35,556 nt of DNA from Rickettsiales bacterium (GTDB lineage Bacteria > Pseudomonadota > Alphaproteobacteria > Rickettsiales > UBA1997), in assembly GCA_031269065.1 (NCBI GenBank), contig JAIRWJ010000016.1:1-35556 (forward strand), in the 5' to 3' direction. Below the pieces are notes generated by a model, which did no database searches, was not told where the DNA came from, and saw only the letters and a list, made by a program, of their open reading frames with translations. Of the stretch, positions 22,715 to 31,471 are shown in pieces. A program made the translations under genes and the position numbers. Each line of letters begins with the position of its first letter. Within the stretch, counting starts at the first letter, position 1.

Positions 22715-25648
22715 ATGAAAAAAATCGTATTGATCGTTCCGGGAATGGCGGTATTATCCTATTTTGTATTTTTAACCATAGTTAAAAATCAGCTAAATGC
22801 TCCGGAAATTAAGAGTAGAATAAACAGTGCACTTAGCGAGGAGATAGCTGGGTACAAAGAAAATTATTTTCTTCAGAACAAAAATATCCGGTTTTCCATA
22901 GATGGTAGAATCGACCTGTCCATTTTCCCTAGTGCGAGACTGAGGATAGATAATGTGAACATGTCGGCGATACAGTACAGGGACTATTCTCTGAATGCAA
23001 ACATAAGGAGAATTGAGATTAGGCTGGGCCTTATGGGTCTTTTGAGGAAAAAATTTAACATCATCGACACAAGCATCAGTGGCATTGAATTTACTATGCT
23101 GCGAGATCCTCTAAAAGACTCCTATGTAAAGCAGGAGGTGATAAAAAAACAGATAAAGCTCGAAGAAAACGAAGTCATTGGTCTCAAGGATAGACTTAAA
23201 ACAATTTTTACTGGGAACAGTGACGTAAAAGATGGCTATAGAGAAGTGGAGGTTGTGGAGGATAGAGTAATAAATGTTGACAATAGCAGGACAAGACTAA
23301 TGTTTCTAAATCTTATGGAGACTGTTAAGGTTGGCGGCGCCAGTTTTGGCAAGAGTAGTGTGAATTTTTCTGGGGCCAATATCACTTTCATTTCGGATGG
23401 TGCTATCAGAAAAGAGATCCACAACGTCTCCGGAAAGATTAGCCTTTCTAGAAACAAAAAATTCGAAGCGAGCTTCGTTCTGAACAATGTCGCTGGCAAT
23501 GTTGCTTTCCAACTCAGTGGAGATGGTGATAATCAGAAATTTGAGGTGAAGTTATCGAGCGAGTTGCTCGACGAGATCAATATAGAGTACAGGGGGAATA
23601 ATATATTCATCGAAGATTTTGCTAATCTTGTGGCAAATTACAAATTGGCTGTAAAGACCACAGGATTCAATAATCTTCTCCAGTGGATTCTGTTTAATAA
23701 CTCTGAATTCCAGTACTATGTTGACTATAAGAAGAGTGTTCAGTTTACCGTGGATGCGGAGCAGAATAAATCTTCCTACAAAGTGAAGAATTTTACTATC
23801 AACAGCGAGGATCTCAGTGCCAAAGGTAGTTTCAGCCATATTAAAGATTGGAATGAGCTGGAGGTTGAGGTCGGTAATCTAAATCTGAATGGCATTACTA
23901 TTAATATTTTGAAGACCAAGGCCGTTGTGGACCAGGACAAAATATCAATTTTTAAGGTAAAAGGCAGCGATGAACTGTTCAAAATCATTAGAGATAAAAA
24001 GGTAAATAGTTCTGTGGACAGTGCTGTGAAGATAAATATAAAAAATATGATAAAGGATAATATGACCCTGACCGATTCTCTGCTCGATTTCGAAGTAATT
24101 AATAGTAGCTACAAAATAAATAATTTTACTCTGAATCTAAACGACATGGGGGTTAGGATTGAAAATCAGCGAGAGGTTGATGGTTTCTTCATCAGTGATC
24201 TGACTATGACGGGCAAGAACTTCAACAGCATTACCAATTTCTTCAACATCCCAAATACTCTGGGACTAAAGGAATTTGAACTAAAGTCTGGAGTTTTTAT
24301 ATATAATGGTACCGTGTATATAACTGACTACGAGTTGGGTGACAAAAATGTAAAAATAGGTGGCTCTGTAGAATATTCCGTGGGTGGAAGCGACAGCTAT
24401 CTGGCCTATGTGGCTGATCTGGATGAGTTCAGTCTAAATGTGGGTGATAGCAAAGTCACGACTATGAAGGAAAAATTTCTGTGGCTGAATAATTTTACGA
24501 AGAATATATTTGCGGAACTACACATCAAAAAACTAAAATACAATGAAAAGTTGAGTATCACCGACATTGTGACTAGGGTTAACTATTCCCCTGGATTTAT
24601 AAATCTCTATAACATAGAGAATATGAACTTTGGTTTTGCAGAAGGAGTTTCCGGCAGAATTTTGCTGGACATAAGAGGAAAGAGCCCAACTGTGGGCATA
24701 GATCTTAGAATTGGTAAAATAAATCTGGCGGGAGATCTGATAAACTATGTATTTGATATAGAAAAATACAAAAACATAATTTTAAAAGAGCCAATAAATG
24801 TCGAAAATCGGTCAAAATACTGGATAAACAGATTGTTCTCGATTCCAGCGTTTGATGAGATCGGAGGAAAGATTAATATCATTGTCGGAAATATCAAAGT
24901 AAACGGTGCCCAGCTTAGCGCTTTGTCCGTCTCCGCCTCGCTCGACGAGGGGGTATTCGCTCTGAATAATTTCAAATTCAGCGGACTAGGAGGAACAACG
25001 GAGCTCCGGGGACTGGTAGATCTGAAGAGCAGTAAGGTTGTCAATCTAGTGCTAACCGAAACTACCTACAATATTGAGGAAATTGCTAAGCTTTTCATGA
25101 ATGATGCTGCTAGTGCTGACCTAGGATCAAATTTTAAAGGGACTCTGGGTCTAGGTGGACTTCTGAAAGGGGCCGGTCCATCCGAGGTTGTGTTTGATGC
25201 TGCTCTGGACATGCAGTTTAAATTCGTTGGTAAGGCTCTGTTTATAAAGAATATAGGTCTTGATGACCTAAGAAAAAGATTGTCAAAGGTCTACCTAGAT
25301 AGGAGTCTGCTTAACATGAATATCCGGGAGATTCTTTTCAACGGCAGCGGCACTGTATTCAATGATTTTAGCGGACTGTTCACGGTTAGAGGAGGGATCA
25401 GTAATCTGACAATGGATGCCAAGGGTGAAGGCACCTCCACCAGGTTGATGCTTAAAGTAGATAACAGAAGCGACACTAAAATAGACGCCATAAATACATC
25501 TGTGATTATGAACAGAGTTGGAAAAAAGGATATTCCTCTCTATCTGATAATAAAATTTACCGAGAACTTTGCCCAGAAAGCTCAGCTGGAAATAAACACA
25601 GAGCAGATTGATAAATACCTCGACGAGATAAGAAAACTTTCAAACTAA
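22715..25648 (+). CDS. AsmA-family envelope protein
   Basis: AsmA-like proteins are inner-membrane-anchored, mostly periplasmic bridge-like proteins. Several family members carry phospholipids to the outer membrane. This 977-residue protein has one N-terminal anchor (IVLIVPGMAVLSYFVFLTIV, about 4-23), and a chorein-like start with LSIFPSARLRIDNVNMS and LGLMGLLRKKFNI. Long repeated beta-strand blocks then run to the C-terminus, including ITIN.. and VDLKSSKVVNLVL. The C-terminal AsmA region contains FKGTLGLGGLLKGAG and a late LTMDAKGEGTSTRLMLKVD. The ATG at 22715 lacks a visible ribosome binding site. It is monocistronic, and its last nine bases overlap the convergent M20 gene. Assignment to a particular AsmA subfamily (TamB-like, YhdP-like or AsmA itself) is not possible by eye; the layout is closest to AsmA. 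Confidence 0.85.
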   Translation: MKKIVLIVPGMAVLSYFVFLTIVKNQLNAPEIKSRINSALSEEIAGYKENYFLQNKNIRFSIDGRIDLSIFPSARLRIDNVNMSAIQYRDYSLNANIRRIEIRLGLMGLLRKKFNIIDTSISGIEFTMLRDPLKDSYVKQEVIKKQIKLEENEVIGLKDRLKTIFTGNSDVKDGYREVEVVEDRVINVDNSRTRLMFLNLMETVKVGGASFGKSSVNFSGANITFISDGAIRKEIHNVSGKISLSRNKKFEASFVLNNVAGNVAFQLSGDGDNQKFEVKLSSELLDEINIEYRGNNIFIEDFANLVANYKLAVKTTGFNNLLQWILFNNSEFQYYVDYKKSVQFTVDAEQNKSSYKVKNFTINSEDLSAKGSFSHIKDWNELEVEVGNLNLNGITINILKTKAVVDQDKISIFKVKGSDELFKIIRDKKVNSSVDSAVKINIKNMIKDNMTLTDSLLDFEVINSSYKINNFTLNLNDMGVRIENQREVDGFFISDLTMTGKNFNSITNFFNIPNTLGLKEFELKSGVFIYNGTVYITDYELGDKNVKIGGSVEYSVGGSDSYLAYVADLDEFSLNVGDSKVTTMKEKFLWLNNFTKNIFAELHIKKLKYNEKLSITDIVTRVNYSPGFINLYNIENMNFGFAEGVSGRILLDIRGKSPTVGIDLRIGKINLAGDLINYVFDIEKYKNIILKEPINVENRSKYWINRLFSIPAFDEIGGKINIIVGNIKVNGAQLSALSVSASLDEGVFALNNFKFSGLGGTTELRGLVDLKSSKVVNLVLTETTYNIEEIAKLFMNDAASADLGSNFKGTLGLGGLLKGAGPSEVVFDAALDMQFKFVGKALFIKNIGLDDLRKRLSKVYLDRSLLNMNIREILFNGSGTVFNDFSGLFTVRGGISNLTMDAKGEGTSTRLMLKVDNRSDTKIDAINTSVIMNRVGKKDIPLYLIIKFTENFAQKAQLEINTEQIDKYLDEIRKLSN

Positions 25649-26590
25649 TGCCAGCACCCCGAGGAACTCCCTCTGAGTTTCACTGAAACTGAAGAGGGAG
25701 TCTAGAGCCAGCCATTCATCTTCACTGTGACTATCACCTCCGCTGGCCTGATGACTAATCAGACTGACATTTTGGCTAAAAAAATGCCTTGAATCGCTAG
25801 TTTTACCGGTCGTTGAGTATTCTATTTTTATTCCATTTTTCTCGGCAATCTGCCGGTAGAGCTGATGGTACCTATCGGAAATATCGTGTTTTTTATAGTC
25901 ATTCAGCATTAACACCCAGAAGGTTACATCTTTCTCCAGGCAATTTTCTATGACTCTGTGCACTTCCACATCACCAAAGTTGATGTCGACCTCATGGCCA
26001 TAGCTCTCACAGTGGTAGCCTATGAATCTGTTTTTAATGTTCAAAATAGTTTGTTCTAGACTTCGTTCTTCACCCGACAGCTCTATTGTAATGGCTCCGA
26101 GATTCTCCCACACTATTTTGCTCAGATCCCCTCCACTATCACTGTCCAGAACCAGGGCTGTCTTCAGACCGACCTCTCGGGTCAGATAGCCCACCCCATT
26201 CTCCCCTCCTATCTCTTCGTCGGATGTTAGGACAACGGCATATCTTATATTTTTAGCCTCTTTGGCCAGTTCCATCAGATTCACCAGGTTGCTAGCTACA
26301 AAGCCCTTCATATCAAATACTCCACGGCCAAATATTTTGTTTCCCCTTCTTTTCATTTCATATGTTTTGGCGGGAACCACATCTAGGTGGCAAAGACTTA
26401 TAACATCAAACTGCCGGCCGCCGGAGTTTGAAAATATCACCGACCTATAGCCATTCTTTTCGAATTCCTCCATTCGAATCTCAGGGTTTTTTGATAAAAA
26501 TTCCTTGCAGATTTCGAAACCCTGGGCCACGGCTACAAAATTATCACTGCAGCTTGGAATGTTAACTAGCTTAGAGATTAGTGGGAGCAT
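25640..26590 (-). CDS. M20-family metallohydrolase, shortened (ArgE/DapE-like)
   Basis: M20 enzymes are zinc-dependent amide hydrolases such as acetylornithine deacetylase (ArgE) and succinyl-diaminopimelate desuccinylase (DapE). Visible metal and catalytic residues are His68 and Asp70 (CHLDVVP), Asp93 (GRGVFDMKGF), Glu125 and Glu126 (SDEEIGG), a candidate Asp at 149-151 and His288 (GGDSHSEDEW). DMKGFVA is nearer to ArgE than to DapE. The protein is only 316 residues against about 370-390. The lid/dimerisation domain (about 165-265) is compressed and lacks the usual G-x-x-x-H-x-S motif, whose His completes the active site in trans. It overlaps murJ by 20 bases at its start. Substrate is uncertain; loss of arginine synthesis genes in this group makes a new role possible. 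Confidence 0.8.
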   Translation of the reverse strand: MLPLISKLVNIPSCSDNFVAVAQGFEICKEFLSKNPEIRMEEFEKNGYRSVIFSNSGGRQFDVISLCHLDVVPAKTYEMKRRGNKIFGRGVFDMKGFVASNLVNLMELAKEAKNIRYAVVLTSDEEIGGENGVGYLTREVGLKTALVLDSDSGGDLSKIVWENLGAITIELSGEERSLEQTILNIKNRFIGYHCESYGHEVDINFGDVEVHRVIENCLEKDVTFWVLMLNDYKKHDISDRYHQLYRQIAEKNGIKIEYSTTGKTSDSRHFFSQNVSLISHQASGGDSHSEDEWLALDSLFSFSETQREFLGVLALV

Positions 26591-28097
26591 ATTTTTTTAG
26601 ACTAACTATTCCTATAAGATAGGAGATCGTCAGGTATACTATCCCCGATAGGAATGCTGTGATAGTGAGTTTCAGCAACCTGGAGGTTAGAGTCTGGCCC
26701 ATAGGAACAAATTTACTGCAGATTGCTGCGCTAAGTATCAGAAAAACCAGGGCATACACTATTTTAACAAAAATCAACAGAAATCTTTCCGATAAAATAA
26801 GTCGTTTTCTGATTAAAAGTATGACTAGCAGCGATATGAAATCTAAATAGGCTGACAGAGCGGAGGATATAAGCACACCTTCGTAGCCAAAGTACTTCCT
26901 AAGAATAAGGGCTAGAGCTATGTTCGAGAAAAGGGAGATAAGGGCCGAAATCATGGGAGTTTTTGTGTCTCCATTGGAGAAGAATATACTCTGGAGCACT
27001 TTTGACAGTATAAAGACAGGTAGAGCACAGGCATATATTTTTGTGCACCTTACTACAGCCATGGAAGATGCTCCGGTAAATTCACCCCTTTCAAATAGAA
27101 CGGGCACAAAGATATAGGATAGTTTATATAGGTAGAACATAGCTGGAAGACCAAGAAAGAGAGCTGTCAGCAGCGCATTTTCCTGCAGTCTAAACCTGTC
27201 TCCATCATTCTGCCTTATCTTCCTAGAGAGCAGAGGCAACAGACTAATACCCAGAGCCGTTCCTATGAGGGATGAGGGCAGCTGAACGAGCCTATCCGCA
27301 TAGTACACAAGGGATATGGCTCCAGCCGTTTTAGACAGCATTATAGAGGAAATTATGGAGTTTATCTGGTCTATTCCACTACTCAGAAGTGCTGAAGAAA
27401 AGTTTTTTGCGAATTTTTTGGTTGTCTGGTCTATTTTTACCTTTCCAGGGTATAGAACAATTTTTCGGCCTGTCACAGCAAGGAATACACTCAGAAACTG
27501 CAGAAATCCTCCAATGAGAACGGCTTGGGCTAGCAATTGAGAAATATCCAAACTAAACAGAGGTGACAATGCTGATGTCAGAATAAAAACCAGGTTTAGT
27601 ATGATGGGATTCAGAGCCACGATCAGAAACTTTCCATGGGAATGCAGTATTCCGGACATAAAGCTGGTCAGTGAAATGAGAATTATGTAGGGAAATGTTA
27701 TTCTGGACAGAACTACCGTTAGTTTATATTTTTCGACGTCGGTGGAAAAGCCGGATACCACAACACCTACAATCTGAGGCATAAATATTTCCGCAAGCAG
27801 GCTGAATGTCAGAATAAAATATAGCAGGAGAGAAAACATATTTTTCAAAAATTTCAGCATTTCTTCTCTATTTTTATCCACCATCTGAGCGGAAAGGATA
27901 GGAACGAATGTGGCACTGAAGGCTCCCTCGGCGAATAGGGTTCGGAAAAAATTTGGGAGCCGGTAGGACGCAAAAAACACGTCCGAAGCTGATCCGGTCC
28001 CTAGATATTTTGCGAAAAATATATCCCGAATAAGACCAAATATTCTTGACAGCAAAGTACTCGAAGCTATTACGGTGGTGGACATTAGAAAATCCAT
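26571..28097 (-). CDS. murJ: Lipid II flippase MurJ
   Basis: MurJ (MviN) flips the peptidoglycan precursor lipid II across the inner membrane. The 508-residue protein has the family start (STTVIASSTLLSRIFGLIRDIFFAKYLG), the SDVFFASYRLPNFFRTLFAEGAFSATFVP motif region of the first helices, and about 14 membrane helices in all. LVYYADRLVQLPSSLIGTALG around residue 265 is another MurJ hallmark. It starts at the ATG at 28097, back to back with the ankyrin gene. Its 3' end overlaps the start of the M20 gene by 20 bases. With rodA, it shows that this bacterium makes peptidoglycan or at least keeps the lipid II pathway. Confidence 0.96.
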   Translation of the reverse strand: MDFLMSTTVIASSTLLSRIFGLIRDIFFAKYLGTGSASDVFFASYRLPNFFRTLFAEGAFSATFVPILSAQMVDKNREEMLKFLKNMFSLLLYFILTFSLLAEIFMPQIVGVVVSGFSTDVEKYKLTVVLSRITFPYIILISLTSFMSGILHSHGKFLIVALNPIILNLVFILTSALSPLFSLDISQLLAQAVLIGGFLQFLSVFLAVTGRKIVLYPGKVKIDQTTKKFAKNFSSALLSSGIDQINSIISSIMLSKTAGAISLVYYADRLVQLPSSLIGTALGISLLPLLSRKIRQNDGDRFRLQENALLTALFLGLPAMFYLYKLSYIFVPVLFERGEFTGASSMAVVRCTKIYACALPVFILSKVLQSIFFSNGDTKTPMISALISLFSNIALALILRKYFGYEGVLISSALSAYLDFISLLVILLIRKRLILSERFLLIFVKIVYALVFLILSAAICSKFVPMGQTLTSRLLKLTITAFLSGIVYLTISYLIGIVSLKKYAPTNL

Positions 28098-28109
28098 GGT
28101 CTTTAAAAC

Positions 28110-28137
28110 TTGATTTTATTTCAAAAAAATATATATA
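28110..28137 (+). promoter_or_regulatory. Possible promoter of the ankyrin-rodA-lpx-lpt operon
   Basis: TTGATT (28110-28115) and TATATA (28132-28137) are spaced by 16 bases in the 69-base gap between divergent murJ and the ankyrin gene. The region is AT-rich, so the assignment is weak. Confidence 0.35.
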
Positions 28138-28166
28138 GTCCTCGATGTAAATTACAATGAGTCCTT

Positions 28167-30341
28167 ATGGTTCTCTGTGGCCGCGCTATTATAATTTTAT
28201 CTCTTCTGTTAAATTCCAGTGTTGTGTATGCAGCTCACGAAGAAAATGTGGAAGATCAAAAAAAACGTGAGGAATTTAAGAGCAAAATTTTTAAAGAAGA
28301 GACCCTGAGAGATCCGAAGGAGGGTTTGGCAGATGAGGATTTTGAACCCCTGCTAGGTGATGAGGTGTTAGAGAAAAACGAACAACAACAGCAACAGGTG
28401 GGAGTCGGAGATATTGGGAATTCGCCAGATATCCCAAATGAAGATAACCAAAGGTTGGTGGTAGATAGCGTAGATGATGTGGGTGGTACGGGTACAAGAG
28501 AAACCCCCATAGAAAACCCGGAACAGCCAGAGCCAGCGGTTATCATTCCCTCTATTGGGGAGATGGAAATAGACCGGGGAAACCTCGGAGAGGAAATTGT
28601 TGAAGGTGAAACTGCCAGGAAAGAAGAAATAGACTCTGCAGCTAGAGATGACATACTGGAGGTACCTCAGGGTGTTGGTGATACTGTTGGAGGTGAAACT
28701 ACTGTTGGAGGTGAAGTTGCCAGGAAAGAAGAAATAGACTCTACAGCCAGAGATGACGCACTGGAGGTACCTCAGGGTGTTGGTGGTGCTAGCGGCCATC
28801 GAAGCGAAGAAGTTTTAGAGGAAAATGAGGCAGTGGAGACTGCAAAGGAAACTAAAAGTCCTGCATCCCTGAGGAGAAACGCCATAGGGCCAGTACTTTC
28901 TCCTGTGTGGAGTAATAACAACGCGGAGGATAAGAGTCCGGAGGATAAGAATATCAAAAAAACCAAGGAGGAAAAGGAACCAAAAAATACCAAATCTCTG
29001 AGGAGAAGTGGTATGGGAGGTGAAGATATTAGGGCTGTGGTGCCAGTCAGCGAAAAGAAGGGAGGAGAAGAAGTGGAATTTAAGGCTGCTGAACCGGAAA
29101 AAAAGGAAAAACCCAGATCTCTGAGGAGAAGTGGCATGGGAGGTGAAGACATCAAAGCTGTGGTACCGGTCAGCGAAAAGAGGTCGGAAGACACCAGTAG
29201 CAAAGATATCTCCGAGAAAAAGGAAAAAGCAGCTATAAAAAAAGAAAAACGTAAGTTCGGAAGAAATGCTATAGGTGAAAGGGATATGGGATCTCTGATT
29301 CCAAATGGAGGAAAAGGCTCTGTTGTCACGGCTTCGGAAAATCAGACAGGGGAAGAAGGTATTGACGACGAAGATTATGAGAACATCGAGCCTTTGGTTC
29401 AGGAATCAGACTGGACAGTTTCCCCGGCTGCCAAAAGGGGTAATCGGGCTAGAGGAGAGCAGGGAAAAAATGTTTTGGAGGATTCCAGAACTCAAACTTC
29501 TTTCGGAGATGACCTTCCAGCAGTCAGAAAAAGAAAAACAACCGGAAGTGCCGAAGAACTCAAAACCGGTGGAGAGCAGGGAATTCTGGAGAAAATATAC
29601 AACATAACAGATACGGATGTGTCCGATGACTTCCTGTTCTCTAGTGAGTATGCGGATCTACTGAAGGAGAGCGAAAAGATAAAGCTAAAAAAGGTCGAAA
29701 TGGTAGATGAAAGGGATATACCTTTGATTCGCACATCAGCTAAAAATATAATAAGTTTCCGCGACAGCGATATTCCTGATGAATTGCTGACCTACAAAAG
29801 ATCCGAAGCCAATGCGCACATTCCGCCGGTTCTTAGCGTAGATGACATGCGGGATATGGCTAAAAAGGCTATAATAGGTAATGATCTGGCGGCACTCCGG
29901 GGACTGGTGGAGAAAACCGGAGATCCGGACTTCTTGGTTGACAAAAATAGAACTGTGCTAGAATTTGCCATAGAGAGTGACAGCTATGCCATAGTTAGGT
30001 ATCTCATATATAGTGGATCCAGCATAAATAGACAAGGACTTGATCTGAACAGCCCTCTGCATATGGCAGTGAGCTCAAATAATATAGCACTCGTGAAACT
30101 ATTGATAGAGAATGGTTCGGACATTAATGGACAAAACTCCTTCGGTGAAACCCCGTTGATGCTTGCTATAATAAAGAACTATGATGGCATTGCCCACGAG
30201 TTGCTAAAAAAAGGGGCAGATGTAAATGTCAAAAATCAAGGTGGAGAAACAGCCTATAATCTATGTCTTAAACATAATCGGGGAAAGATACAGAAGTATC
30301 TGGCTAGTGTTATAAAAACAGAAAGGGTCTTGTCGAGGTGA
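28167..30341 (+). CDS. Periplasmic/secreted ankyrin-repeat protein with repetitive linker
   Basis: The 724-residue protein has a signal peptide (AIIILSLLLNSSVVYA, cleavage near residue 22). A long charged, Glu/Lys/Gly-rich and probably disordered middle (about 25-550) leads to C-terminal ankyrin repeats (about 559-715). The repeats are recognised by DLNSPLHMAVSSNNIALVK, LLIENGSDINGQ, GETPLMLAI and LLKKGADVNVKN. The middle contains two tandem 35-residue units and four copies of an (S)xxRR/GR-(N/S)-(A/G)-(I/M)-G motif. The gene heads an operon with rodA, lpxB, lptA and lptB; its stop overlaps the rodA start (GTGA). Rickettsial ankyrin proteins are often host-directed effectors, but signal peptide and operon argue for an envelope role here. 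Residue-level function is unknown. Confidence 0.85.
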   Translation: MVLCGRAIIILSLLLNSSVVYAAHEENVEDQKKREEFKSKIFKEETLRDPKEGLADEDFEPLLGDEVLEKNEQQQQQVGVGDIGNSPDIPNEDNQRLVVDSVDDVGGTGTRETPIENPEQPEPAVIIPSIGEMEIDRGNLGEEIVEGETARKEEIDSAARDDILEVPQGVGDTVGGETTVGGEVARKEEIDSTARDDALEVPQGVGGASGHRSEEVLEENEAVETAKETKSPASLRRNAIGPVLSPVWSNNNAEDKSPEDKNIKKTKEEKEPKNTKSLRRSGMGGEDIRAVVPVSEKKGGEEVEFKAAEPEKKEKPRSLRRSGMGGEDIKAVVPVSEKRSEDTSSKDISEKKEKAAIKKEKRKFGRNAIGERDMGSLIPNGGKGSVVTASENQTGEEGIDDEDYENIEPLVQESDWTVSPAAKRGNRARGEQGKNVLEDSRTQTSFGDDLPAVRKRKTTGSAEELKTGGEQGILEKIYNITDTDVSDDFLFSSEYADLLKESEKIKLKKVEMVDERDIPLIRTSAKNIISFRDSDIPDELLTYKRSEANAHIPPVLSVDDMRDMAKKAIIGNDLAALRGLVEKTGDPDFLVDKNRTVLEFAIESDSYAIVRYLIYSGSSINRQGLDLNSPLHMAVSSNNIALVKLLIENGSDINGQNSFGETPLMLAIIKNYDGIAHELLKKGADVNVKNQGGETAYNLCLKHNRGKIQKYLASVIKTERVLSR
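28604..28785 (+). repeat. Tandem 105-bp repeat inside the ankyrin gene
   Basis: Bases 28604-28680 and 28709-28785 are near-identical copies with a period of 105 bases (35 codons). They encode RKEEIDSAARDDILEVPQ and RKEEIDSTARDDALEVPQ. The few differences are mostly single bases, which indicates recent duplication. Confidence 0.8.
28995..29181 (+). repeat. Tandem 123-bp repeat inside the ankyrin gene
   Basis: Two copies starting at 28995 and 29118 (period 123 bases, 41 codons) encode SLRRSGMGGEDIRAVVPVSE and SLRRSGMGGEDIKAVVPVSE. Degenerate relatives occur before (near 28868, SLRRNAIG) and after (near 29257, FGRNAIG). Confidence 0.8.
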
Positions 30342-31471
30342 GCTATAGTCTATTTGGAAATTTCCTCGGAAACAAAGTTCCTAGAATCGACAGAAATATG
30401 TTGATGGTTACCTGTACTATATTTTCAATAGGCATCGCAATGCTCTACTCCATAGGAAACGGAAGCATGAGACCCTGGGCTCTTAGGCAGATCATCTATT
30501 TTGTGCTCTGCCTGCCATTTTGTCTGGTCATAGCCCTCGTGGATATAAATTTTTGGTTTCGGAATTCCTACAGAATCTACGCTTTAGGGCTTTTTATGCT
30601 TACAATAGTTGAAATTTTCGGTCACAGAACAATGGGGGCAACCAGATGGCTGAATTTAGGTTTTATAAGGATACAGCCGTCGGAATTTATGAAGATATGC
30701 ACCACACTAGCTCTGGCCAGATATTTTTTTCAGACAGACCTAAAAAACATAAGAGAGAATAAAACTCTTCTGGTGCCAATGGCGCTGCTACTAGTACCCT
30801 GCGGACTGATTCTGAGGCAGCCTAACCTTGGTACAGCCTTGATACTCATAGCCATAGGGATTTCTCTGATGTTTTTTGTGGGGGTGCAGGTGATGAAGTT
30901 TGTCGCCTGTTTTCTGGTAGTTCTGTTGGTAGCACCTCTAGTTTGGCAATTTGGTCTCCACGACTATCAAAAACAGAGGGTGTTGGTATTTCTAGATCCG
31001 GACAGTGACCCACTGAACAGTGGCTATAACATAACCCAGTCAAAAATAGCTATAGGATCCGGCGGCTTCTGGGGTAAAGGCTTTATCAAGGGTACCCAGG
31101 GTCAACTGGAATTTTTGCCGGAAAGACACACAGATTTCATATTCACTGTGTTCTGTGAGGAGTTTGGCTTCATTGGTAGCATTTTTGTGGTTTCCCTGTA
31201 CCTTCTATTGTTTTCTATGTTTGTCTACACTATAATCAGGTGCAACAATACATTCGGAAAAGCTATAGTGGGTGGTGTGCTGGTGAATTTTTTCTGTCAC
31301 TTTTTTATAAATATAGGTATGATAACAGGCATACTGCCGGTTGTAGGAACACCTCTGATTCTATTTTCCTATGGGGGGAGTGTAACCGTTTCGTCTCTGC
31401 TGTCAATAGGCTTTGTGCTGAATGTGCGCGTTCACGGGGACAGAGAAATAACCACTCTGGTGCAATCATGA
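30338..31471 (+). CDS. rodA: Elongasome peptidoglycan polymerase RodA
   Basis: RodA is the SEDS-family glycosyltransferase that polymerises lipid II in the elongasome with PBP2. The 377-residue protein has about ten membrane helices and the family motifs LGFIRIQPSEFMKI, LRQPNLGTALI (with the conserved Asp position replaced by Asn), LPERHTDFIFTVFCEEFGFIG and VVGTPLILFSYGGS. LPERHTDFIF supports RodA over FtsW. It starts with a GTG that overlaps the stop of the ankyrin gene (GTGA) and stops in an ATGA overlap with lpxB. Translation is therefore coupled along the operon. Confidence 0.94.
   Translation: MSYSLFGNFLGNKVPRIDRNMLMVTCTIFSIGIAMLYSIGNGSMRPWALRQIIYFVLCLPFCLVIALVDINFWFRNSYRIYALGLFMLTIVEIFGHRTMGATRWLNLGFIRIQPSEFMKICTTLALARYFFQTDLKNIRENKTLLVPMALLLVPCGLILRQPNLGTALILIAIGISLMFFVGVQVMKFVACFLVVLLVAPLVWQFGLHDYQKQRVLVFLDPDSDPLNSGYNITQSKIAIGSGGFWGKGFIKGTQGQLEFLPERHTDFIFTVFCEEFGFIGSIFVVSLYLLLFSMFVYTIIRCNNTFGKAIVGGVLVNFFCHFFINIGMITGILPVVGTPLILFSYGGSVTVSSLLSIGFVLNVRVHGDREITTLVQS

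Noticed and set aside
28256..28799. Several long minus-strand frames opposite the ankyrin gene's low-complexity region.
   Set aside because: They are Ser/Pro/Phe-rich mirror frames of Glu/Gly/Lys codons and have no independent start signals.
31240..31467. N-terminal extension of LpxB into rodA.
   Set aside because: It lies wholly inside rodA, and the LpxB start motif begins at the ATG at 31468, which forms the ATGA overlap.
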